From positions 9,560,951 through 9,624,950 of the forward strand of contig OZ036006.1 in the NCBI GenBank assembly GCA_964035015.1: 64,000 bases of DNA, given 5' to 3'. The stretch is from Corallium rubrum. Taxonomy: Eukaryota; Cnidaria; Anthozoa; Scleralcyonacea; Coralliidae. Shown piece by piece: positions 13,601 to 25,600 of this stretch (the first letter of the stretch is position 1; every line of letters begins with the position of its first letter). The notes below the pieces were generated by a model. The model was not told the DNA's origin and did not search any database. It worked only from the letters and a program-made list of their open reading frames with translations. The translations under genes and the position numbers were made by a program.

Positions 13601-16600
13601 CTTCACACACAGCTCCGTAAAGACAACTCGCCACTGCGCATGGGTCTAGGAATAGACAAAGAAATAAATAAGTTAAAGGTGAAATGCAATGAATTTTCAC
13701 TTAAATTTTGGTTAAAACTATAGAATATACTTTAACCCATTGCTGCCTAGGATGTCTGAGTATTCTTCCTTTGATGAGTAAAATCGTTTGGCGTTAGACA
13801 GAGTAAAACAGTAAAGGCCGTTTTTGGCCAGCTAAGGAAGAAACGGGTTATTAATCACTAGCTTGTTGACTCATTGCTGTCTAAGATGTCTGAGGGTTCG
13901 TCCTTTGATGAGTAAAATCGTCTGGTGTTAGAAAGATTAGAAAAATAGAGGCTGTCTTAGGCTGGCAAGAATATGTAAATTATCACTTGACGAAATTTGA
14001 AATATCTGATTAGTATAGGTAATAGCTTGGTTTCGAGTGTAATTTGGGAAAAACATGCACAAGTGAGTTTTTCAAAGACTATCAAAATTGCACGAGTACG
14101 AAGGACGAGTGCTATCTGAGGTCTTTGAAAAACTTACGCGTGCGTGTTTTTTATTCTCAAAATTGCACGAGAAATCATGCTATTACTTTATTGAATTAAT
14201 AATATACATGAAAATGTTAGACAAATGTTCTTCCAGCTACTAAGTTACATACCATTCATTGCTACACTTCTCGATGCTTCAAATGGTTTAAAACTGCTTT
14301 GCTTCGTTCACTAAAATGTCAAACGTTTCACTCATAGCATCTAACCTCTTCTAGTCTTCTTGCAGGGACTTTAATGACAATATTAAAACAAAATTTCTTC
14401 TGTATTTCATCGAAATGTTTTTCGACAACTCTATGCTTTGGTCGCCATATTGGATTTTCTCGTGAAGAAAAAACCATCCTTCAAAATCCGCATATACATT
14501 TCATCGGCTTTCCGGTAGTTTCCGATTGTTTATTAGCCAATCAGAGTGCTATTTGCACTGTATTACATTTTTCTGCACTGTATTACATTAAAATTGCACT
14601 CCTCTCGACCAATCTGGATGCAGTAATTCATGTATATTATTAAAGAACGAATATGATAAATATTTAGGCGTGTGTTAAACGTCGCACAATAGACGTATTT
14701 AATTCAGACGAATTTTATTCGAATTAACTTCGTCTGTAATGCGACGTCGAGTTAGACGTCGAAGTTCAGTCGAATTTAATTGTTTTTACTTGGATTCGTG
14801 GAGCCTGAAAACGACTTCTTGAAAACATGGTGCCGAATTGTCAGAGACAGAAGAGAAACATTTAATTGGACGCGACGATAATTCGTCGTGTAACTCGAAC
14901 ACGCATTATCGTCGCATTATCTGTCTGACTCAGACGAATTTAATTGCCGAGACGAATTTAATTCGTGTGTCGAATTCAGGGACGTAGCCAGGGGGGAGCC
15001 CCTTTTGATATAAAACGACAGACATGTAACTACAAAACTGATGCAATACGAATTGTGTCAGGAAATAAACTGTAAACAGTGTATTCAATCTATTGAATGT
15101 ATTCATTTTGAGTATCTATGCGACGTTTGCGTGTTTTGAGTCTGTAAAATCTTCCTCCAAAAGCCAGGAAATGGCATTTCAGCGACTCTCGATTTCAAAA
15201 TTTCCCGGGGGAGCATGCCCCTGGTCCCCCCTAAAAATTTATTTCAATTTCGCCTCCCCGCCTTTCAAAATCCTGGCTACATCCCTGGTCGAATTTAATC
15301 GAGTTATACGCCGCAGTTCATCGAATAAAATTCAAATAATTAAATTCGTCGATTGTGCGACGTTTAGCGCATGTCTGACCTTTAAAGAGAGCCAAGGAAA
15401 TCTTGTAAATATCATTCTCTGTTGGTGTTCCACTTGGTTTAATAATGTTGTCTGTGTTTTCAGAAATGACGCTAAGCTGATCGCTATCGACACGGTTGCC
15501 GTAACCAACAAGAACCACCCGAACACCTTGATTTGTTAACGACCTTACTGCCTGACGCAGAGTTGACAAAGATGCTGACGCCATACCACTCATGAATAGC
15601 ACTAAGACTTTGTTTGAGTCAGGTTTAGATGTCCTGAATAAAGAGTACGCTGACCGCAAAGCACTTTCAACGCCCGTCCCATCACCTGGCCATTTAATGT
15701 TGCGGATTTGATCTTTCAAGCGATAGAGGTCTGTAAACGTTTGCATAGGGATCTGAGTTCTAGCGGTATTGGAGTATGTGATGACGCCATAGCGAGGAAC
15801 AATGCCTTTCTGAAGGTCAATCAATAAATTCGTTAGCGCCCTCTCTTGTTCAAACGTAGTCTCGCCGTTAGGATCGGAAGCACCGAGAGCAAAAACGATG
15901 TCGAGGTTGACTTCTGATTTTCCTGTTTTAAAAGAAGAAGGTTGAGTAAGAAATGTGAGGTGGTGTGAAGAGAGGTGAGATGAGGTGTGTGTGGGTGGTG
16001 GTGGGGTGTGGATAGGACCAATTGAGATAAGGTAAAGTGTGGTGTGATTGGGTGGAATGAGACGGGCACACGCGTAAAAAAAAGTTGTTACAGCATTGTT
16101 GCCTGGACAATCTGTAACAACGTTGTTATCATGTGTGAACAACCTTGATGAATTAACAATACTGTTCATCATTGTTTCAACATGTTGTTACAGCTTTATG
16201 AAACAACAACAGTTGTCCACTCATGTTGAAACAACCGAAGGACGTGTTGATACACCAGTCATGTTCACAGTTGTTGTAACATTCTTGTTCAGCCTTGTTA
16301 CTTCATCATGCTGTTACAACATGTTGTATCATGTGCGAACAACGTTGCTGGCTAGAAAAATGTGCTGTTAGAACAACTTGTCCCATGATTTATCTGTGAA
16401 CAAGTTGTTCGAACTATAAGTGAACAACTTGTTGACAACTTGTTCACGGGGTGCAGCACAACGTACATTGTCCACGGCGGGCAGCACAACATTGTTCATG
16501 CCTGTTGACAACCGTGAACAAGTTGTGCGTTTTTTACGCGTGACGTGTGGTGTGAGTGGATAAGATGAAATGGGTGGAGTAAAGAAAAGTAAAATTAAGT

Positions 16601-19600
16601 GAGCTAAGGTAAGATGGGGGTAATATGGGTGGGGTAACGTCAGATTGAGAACGTGAGGTGAGATACATGTATGTGGAAAAGGTGAGGTGAGGTGAAGTGA
16701 GATGGGGTGGGGTAATATGTGAGGTGTGATAGGTGGAAAAAGTAAGATAGAGTGAAGTGAAATAGGGTGAGGTGAGAGACGTTTAGTGGATGAGATAGAT
16801 GAAGTGAAGTGAAGTGAAGTGAAGTGGAGTGAAGTGAAGTGAAGTGAAGTGAAGTGAAGTGAAGTGAAGTGAAGTGAAGTGAAGTGAAGTGAAGTGAAGT
16901 GAAGTGAAGTGAAGTGAAGTGAAGTGAAGTGAAGTGAAGTGAAGTGAAGTGAAGTGAAGTGAAGTGAAGTGAAGTGAAGTGAAGTGAAGTGAAGTGAAGT
17001 GAAGTGAAGTGAAGTGAAGTGAAGTGAAGTGAAGTGAAATGAAGTGAAGTGAAGTGAAGTGAAGTAACGGCAGCTGGGGAGAAGTCAGATAAGTATAGGT
17101 AAGTTGATATCTAAATAAAAACAAAAACTTACTTTTCTGAGTATTATCAAAAATGTCCTTGACAATACGTGACGGCAATTTAATCATTTCATAAACATTC
17201 TTCACGGAATACACCTTGTCATCCCCGGATGTTAAATTTCGAAGTTCGTTCTGATCTGCAGCTGGTCCTACGCCAATCACATACACTGAGGTTCCAGTCT
17301 TTTTCAAAGGTCTCACAACTCTCGCCAGAGACTCTCTTCCGGTCGACTTTCCATCGGTAACTAAAAGAACAACATTAGGAATTCCCGGGCGGTCGCCACC
17401 TTCGCGGGTAAACACCCGATTTATAGCCACCTGCAAGGCCTGATCTGTAACGGTGCCGGAGCCACCGGATGCTTGAACGTCATCAATAGCGTCCTTGAGT
17501 TTGCCTTGGTCATAATATTCATTCAAGGGGAATTCTAAGGTAGCTTTGTCGCTGTACTCGATCAGACTCACCCGGGTCGATGTTTCGCCAATGGCCAGTG
17601 AGTCGATAATTGATTTAATGAATACTTTTGAAAGTCTAAAGTCTTGAGGAGTTGAGCTCGAAGAACCGTCCAGAATAAACAGTAAGTCGAGGACGGGTTT
17701 GGATTCTATAGAACCACAAAAAATTGTGAAAAAAAACGCATTCTGTCAGAAGATTCATTTAAAAATCATAGACGAGAAAGAGTGTTTTATCAGGATATCC
17801 AATTTCCAAATACCGAGACGTTTGTTGAAAACCAAGGTTTTTGAAACAAACTTCAAGGTGTTTGGATATCCTGATGAAACACTCTTCTGAGTGTTTGATA
17901 TAGCATCTCAAACAAATCTGTATTTTAAGAGAAAATCGAGGTAAAGGTTTGCTTAATTTATGTAATTTCTTCCACCGATAGCCAAATCACCAACATAGTA
18001 CTGATTTCTTTTGTTTTCTCCTCATGAATTATTAATGAGTTTGAAATAGGTGGAATAAAATCGTATGATTTGTATTAAGGTCAAAATAAGTTTCCTTCCG
18101 GATGGACACGATCAACAGTTATTTTGGCTAACGTAAGACGGTTTTATTTGTCTCATCCCATCTAATTCAATCTGTGTGTTTCCCATGTCTCCAAAGTCAA
18201 GTGATATATCGTCCGCCGCGTAAAAAGAAATGAGAAGGCTGGAAACGAGAACAAGGCTTATATAGCAATAACGCGAAGTGAAAAGATAGTAAACTGCTGA
18301 GAATAGTTTTGATAACGAAATACTGACGTTTCAAGCAGAGTCCTTCATCACAGTAAAAAGTAGAGTGTTGTGTAGGCAGTGTTTTAGATAGAGCAAAGTG
18401 AAAAGATAGTAAACTGCTAAGAATAGTTTTGATAACGAAATACTGACGTTTCAAGCAGAGCCCTTCATCAGAGTAAAAAAGTAGAGTGATGTGTAGACAG
18501 TGTTTTGGATAGAGCAAAGTGAAAAGATGGTAAACTGACGAGAATAGTTTTGATAACGAAATACTGACGTTTCAAGCAGATCCCTTCATCAGAGTAAAAT
18601 GTAGAGTGCTGTGTAGGCAGTGTTTTAGATAGAGCAAAGTGAAAAGATGGTAAACTGCTGAGAATAGTTTTAATAACGAAATACTGACGTTTCAAGCAGA
18701 GCTCTTCATCAGAGTAAAATGTAGAGTGCTGTGTAGGCAGTGTTTTAGATAGAGCAAAGTGAAAAGATGGTAAACTGCTGAGAATAGTTTTGATAACGAA
18801 ATACTGACGTTTCAAGCAGAGCCCTTCATCAGAGTAAAAATGTAGAGTGCTGTGTAGGCAGTGTTTTAGATAGAGCAAAGTGAAAAGATGGTAAACTGCT
18901 GAGAATAGTTTTAATAACTAAATACTGACGTTTCAAGCAGAGTTCTTCATCAGAGTAAAAATGTAGAGTGCTGTGTAGGCAGTGTTTTAGATAGAGCAAA
19001 GTGAAAAGATGGTAAACTGCTGAGAATAGTTTTAATAACTAAATACTGACGTTTCAAGCAGAGTTCTTCATCAGAGTAAAAATGTAGAGTGCTGTGTAGG
19101 CAGTGTTTTAGATAGAGCAAAGTGAAAAGATGGTAAACTGCTGAGATTAGTTTTGATAACGAAATACTGACGCTTCAAAAGGAACGCTTCAACAGAGTAA
19201 AATGTAGGCAGTGTTTTAGATAGAGCAAAGTGAAAAGATGGTAAACTGCTGAGATTAGTTTTGATAACGAAATACTGACGCTTCAAAAGGAACGCTTCAA
19301 CAGAGTAAAATGTGGTGAAGGGCTCTGCTTGAAACGTCAGTATTTCGTTATCAAAACTATTCTCAGCAGTTTACCATCTTTTCACTTTGCTCTATCCAAA
19401 ACACTGCCTACACAACGCTCTACTTTTCACTCTGATGAAGGGCTCTGCTTGAAACGTCAGTATTTCGTTATCAAAACTATTCTCGACACTTTACCATCTT
19501 TTCACTTTGCTCTATCTGAAACAGTGCCTACACAGCACTCTAATTATATAGCAATACACTCACCACACACTTTGTCGTGTTTCACAGTCAATGCTTTCCC

Positions 19601-22600
19601 CTGACGACACGAAGCCAACTCCAAGGCGACTAGGTTGGGGTATGTTCGACCATCACTGGCGCAGATTGGTGCGTAGTTGGTGCTAACTCCTTTATCGACG
19701 CACTCACAAGTCACTGAGTCATCGACTTGGCTTACACAGATTGCATTAAACTGACATTTAAGAGAATGACAAGGATCTAGAATTAAGAGAAAAGATAATT
19801 CAGAAGAACATTTAAAATTACATAGATATCTACAAAATTATTTATAGGCGGTAAACTCACTATTGGGAAAGATTGGCGTATACGGCTAAAGCTAGGCAGT
19901 AAACCCACCAGGTCAGGTTAGTGTAATAGTTAGGCGGTAAACACACTAGTGGGTCATTGAGTCAGATTAACGTATAGTAAACACGCTAGTGAGTCAGGTT
20001 AGTGTATAAGCTATAGGTGATAAACACACTAGTGGGTCAGGTTAATGTATAAGCTAGACAGTAAACACACTAGTGGGTCAGGTTAGTGTATAAGCTATAG
20101 GTGATAAACACACTAGTGGGTCAGGTTAATGTATAAGCTAGACAGTAAACACACTAGTGGGTCAGGTTAGTGTATAAGCTATAGGTGATAAACACACTAG
20201 TGGGTCAGGTTAATGTATAAGCTAGACAGTAAACACGCTAGTGAGCCAGGTTAGTGTATAAGCTATAGGTGATAAACACACTAGTGGGTCAGGTTAATGT
20301 ATAAGCTAGACAGTAAACACACTAGTGGGTCAGGTTAGTGTATAAGCTATAGGTGATAAACACACTAGTGGGTCAGGTTAATGTATAAGCTATAGGTGAT
20401 AAACACACTAGTGGATCAGGTTAATGTATAAGCTAGACAGTAAATACACTAGTGGGTCAGGTTAATGTATAAGCTATAGGTGATAAACACACTAGTGGGT
20501 CAGGTTAATGTATAAGCTATAGGTGATAAACACACTAGTGGATCAGGTTAATGTATAAGCTAGGTAATAAACACACTAGTGAGTCAGGTTAGTGTATAAG
20601 CTAGGCAGTAAACACACTAGTCAGTCAGGTTAGTGTATAAGCTAGACAGTAAACACACTAGTGGATCAGGTTAGTGTATAAGCTAGGCGGTAAACAGGTG
20701 ATAAACACACTAGTGGGTCACATTAGTTAGAAGACAAATCGCGTAATTACATCACTGAATCTCTAACTATATTATTTTTTCACACAAGCATTCCGAGACG
20801 CGTGAACGCATTGCGTGCCTATTTTTTGATAATCTTGCAGACATCTTGAATAAGGCCTGGTTACACAGGCAAATGTCAAAAACTGAGCCCACAATATTAT
20901 TCTGCCATCCGCAATCCAACACCGCTGCCAAACGTTTTGCGCATGCGCGACGTCCGAGCTCGTCCCAGGCTCGTCCTCAGAAAAAGAGCGGGAAAACACT
21001 GAAATCTTTGGACTTGTCCAAGAGTCCGACACAAAAGTTAAAATTATAAGCATACTACCAAAAAGATAAGGTAGGTAATTTGTGCATGGCTTCTTTGTCA
21101 ATATTGTAACATATTCTGAATTTACCCCTTCGTAATTTTCTTTACCCTTTTTTTAAAACACAAATGAATAGTCGAGTCTTACTTAGTCTTCACTGTCTGG
21201 TTGTTGTCGCCACGGCTAGTTCCCACTTCTCTTGCAATGTTTACTCAGCGAATTCACGCATGCGCAAACGTTTGGCAGCGGTGTTCCGCAATCCAGGTAT
21301 AATAAGTCAGCAGTTATAACGGCACAGGCCACGCGGTCAAATGAGCCTGAGTCGGGCCAACGAACATCAACTCTATAGGCGAATTTCAGGGTATTGCGCG
21401 GGCATCATTTTGCAAAGGAATTGGCGTGCTCTTGGCGAGCTTCCCACAAAGTAAGCAATGGCAAACAGACTTGCTAGCGAGCCAACAACAGCAGAATAAC
21501 AATGTTAAATATCCAGAAACTGTATCTATACTTTGTTTATTTTAAACAGTCTGTTTATTTTGAGTGGACCTTGCCAGTTGTTTTGAAAAATGATGAGCGC
21601 GCGACACCCTGAAACTCGCCTATTGTTATAATAATCACAAAACCCTGACAAACCTTTGAACAAATGTAAGGCTATTCGACTTCCAATCAGATTATTCCTG
21701 TCCGTTAAAGACCACGGGAACAGATCCCCTGCGGTCGAAACAATCTCTCCTAATCGCCTACGATCCCCACTGTTCCCGGAGAACACCACCACGACTTTGA
21801 CGCCCTGGTTGCGCAGTTTCTTAGCAACCGTCAACAGCTCGTTGTATGAAATAAACGACAAGCTATTTGCAAACAGGACGAGGACCTTTCTTTTGGCAGT
21901 ACTTGACTTAAATTCATCGCTCGCTTTCTCCATAGCTGATGTTAAACTCCTACCACGAGAACTCAGTGTGCGCGATTGAACAAACTGCTTAAAGTTAGCG
22001 TTGTTGGTAAACTGCGATAATTTTCTCTGGATCTCTGCCGAGTTCGCTCCGTATTGGATGAGTCCGTACTTGGCGTCCGTTGTTCGTTGTCTGTCTATAA
22101 TAGCTTGGATGATTTCTTTTTCTTGATCGAACACCTGGTACGCGTTCGCTCCGTATGCACCCGTGGCAAAGATTATGTCGACGGAAGATTTTGGAAGGCC
22201 TGAAAAAAATAGAAGAAAATTGTTCATCATTACCAGAAATTTGGGACAAGATGGTGGCGCGCGTGCGTATTAAGGACCATAATAATGGAGATAATAAGGA
22301 GAGCACATAATAATTCAAATTTGCTTAAACAGTGACATATTTCTTCTTTGCCCGACTCCATCTGACTTCAGCATGGACTAAGCAACAGTTACAACTAAAA
22401 AAAAGACAAAGTACTTCCGTAGCTCGTCTTATTTTTGCACTGAAAATGCCACTAGCCATAGTGTTAGCCATAGTAATCTTTGTAAACAGGTGCTAGAAAT
22501 TGGCCAAATTGACCAACAACGTTACGGGCGATGTGGAGTGCCCGACTCGCGGTGCATTCGGCATGAGTCAGTCTACTTCGAGAGCACATAAAAGTCCTCA

Positions 22601-25600
22601 TTTGTCCTTAGCATAGTACTTCCAAAAGCGTTTGAACTTGCTTGATTTCACAGTCCTTGTGGTCGTTTACAGGTTGTTTATATATACATACATGCACGAT
22701 TTAGGCGAATTCTAAAGAACTCAATGGCCTGAATAATGAGAAACACTAGAATACAGTAGAATCACACTCACTAGAAATTCTAGAATACATAATTATATTA
22801 TTAGGCGAATATAGCCGCTGACCGAGAGCAGCGGCACAAATGACCCAAATTTCTGGTAATGTTCGTGCGTCTCTTTTGATGTACCGCGATATATGTTCAT
22901 GGGAACGAGGTTGACAATGCCTACCTTTTAAATCTGTCACAATTTTCTCGACAAGCGAAGGAGAAACCAAACTAATAGTGTCGAAATCGTTTGTTTTATA
23001 AATATTACGATCAGTTGGAGTAATATCTTTTAGTTCCTGGTCATTGATCTGACTTCCAATACCAATTGTATAAACAATTACTCCTTTCCTGAGTAAGCCC
23101 TTCACCGCTTGCCCTACGGGTACTCCTCCTGTAGATGCACCATCAGTTACCAGAATCAACACTTTGGGGACACCAGGTCGGGCTCCCTTCTCAGAGGTAA
23201 AGAATTCCCGGGACGTAAAGTTCAAAGCATCGCCAGTTCTCGTACGTCCCCCAGAGTCCCTGATGCTACGGATTTCCTCCTGGAGTCGCTTCGAGTCTTG
23301 GAAGTCGTCCAATTCGATTTTAATGACTGGTTTATTGCTAAACTCGACGACACCAACTTGGGTGGTTTCTTTGGAAATGTTGAAAGAGCTTACGATTTGG
23401 TTGACAAAACTCAAGATATGTGTGAAGCCATCTTGACCGACACTTCCAGAGCCATCAAGTAGGAAACCAATGTCCACGGCAGCTCGAATGACTTAAACAA
23501 AAAAGAACACACGTATTAAAATAGGTACGCACTGCGTACATGCGTCTAAAGATTTAAAACTGCTGTGTGTCACATGGTGCAATTTTTTCGTGAAACTGCA
23601 ATTTTTTCGTAAAACTGCAATGGTTTGTGAACCAAACGAAGCGAGACAAGTTTCACGAGGAGTGTTACAGATGTGTATGGTTTGTGAAATTTATCACGCA
23701 ACGGCGTTCAGTGTACATAGATAGATAGATAGAATAACTTTATTTAACCACGCTGACCCCGTCAACCGAAGCTGATTTCCACAGGGGGCGTTTAAAAAAT
23801 AGGAATACAATACTTAAAGTTATATAAATAAATAAGCCCTGTGTAAACACCACGCAAAATATTTCTTTTACGTGGCGTTTCCACAAAACTCATTCATCCA
23901 TGTTACTCTATTAATATTTAAAGAATTAATATTTAAACTTATTTACAAAATATGAGGCACAGTTACAGTGTCCAACAAGCAACAGAGCAATATTCGAAGT
24001 ATTTACAAGATGTGAGATATAGAGAGATGTACGATGTGAGATATACGAGGGTGACATAATAATCTTAATTATGTCGCTTGTCATATCACGCGTCTGGGCG
24101 ACCTGTGCCTTGACGAAATATAGTCAGGCACATAGAGATCATATAAATAATACTAGAGGGGGCAACCAATTGAATCTTGGATTTTTTTGGAGGCAAACAT
24201 TAGGCGCGTTGGTTGGCAAAGGACTGGGTCTGGTACATTTGCCAACCTATTAACTGAAATGTCATAGGTAATGGTAATCTCGTTCCCAGACCCTTCTCAC
24301 GCGGGCGGGCACGGCCCGCGTGAGAAGGGTCTGGGAACGAGATTGAGGTAATGGCGGCTGCCATGTGGTTACCAAATTTTCCCGCCAGTGCTCCCCTCTA
24401 GTATTTATATGATCTCTATGGTCAGGCACATAATAGAAACATCCATGCTGCTATAGCCTGGTCCTCACATGTCGTAAGAATCGTAAGAATCGGGGATTTT
24501 TCCTGTCCTCGATCGTCTGGGATTGTTACGACAAGTGTGAACATGGTTGAAGTAACGTCCCAGACAGTCGCCGATCTGATCGGAAGCATCGCAAGAATCG
24601 GAATCATTTCTATTTGGAAAATGCATCCCAGACGGTCGCCGACGATCGGGGATTCTTAGGACTAGTTACGACATGTGTGAACACTGAAACCACTCGTCTG
24701 GGACAATCGGGGATGATTCTCGATAATACAAGATGGCGTCCAGCAAAAGCTACCTGAAATCTCTAGCAGGAAAGTCCAGAAACGGTGAAGACACCGCGTT
24801 TTTGGAAATTGTAAAATAATTCCCTTGTCTGTATAATAGGAGCAGCGCACAATTCAAGGATAAAAACTTAAAATTGAATTCATGGAAGAAGATCACTGCT
24901 TTGCATACCACCGAAGGCAGTCATGAAACAGAAGTTCTTTATACTTGCAAGCAAAGATATGAGAGTATTCGTACTGCCTTTTCTCGTTATTTAAAAAAAT
25001 GCAGACTGCCTTCGGGTTCAGGGAATGTCGTTGTCCGTGTAAAATCATCCGTCTGTTTAAGGCCGCCATCTTTAAAGTTTAAACTTTGGCGCGAATTACG
25101 ACAAGTCACGACAAGTGTGAACTTGGCTGTCGTAAGAATCGCCGACGATCAGGGATATAGACTGTCCCAGATTCTCACGACAAGTGAGAACTAGGCTTAA
25201 TTAACATAACGCTACATGGTTGCATAAACGCAATCTGTAGACGTAAAAACTGAACAGAATGAACAGGTACATTAATGCAAGTCTTTCTTAAGAGTGAGAT
25301 TGTCTTACCACATCGCCCGGTGTGTTTAACGTAAACATCACTTTGTTGGTTGCAGATATCTATTCGGAACGCACAATGGTTGTCGTATGTCTCCCCATTA
25401 CTGCCGCAAACAGGCCCTACGTCTGGAATGGAGGGGCAGGAAGTCGGGCACTTGCAGGTAACAGAGTTATCAGGATGAGGTGTACAGGTTCCAAAGTAGA
25501 GGCATCCTGATCCATAACATGGAGCTGCGAAAGAATGTGGAAATCTTTCAATAAAAATGTATCAAACAAACAAACAAGCATGCAAGCAAAACACAACACA

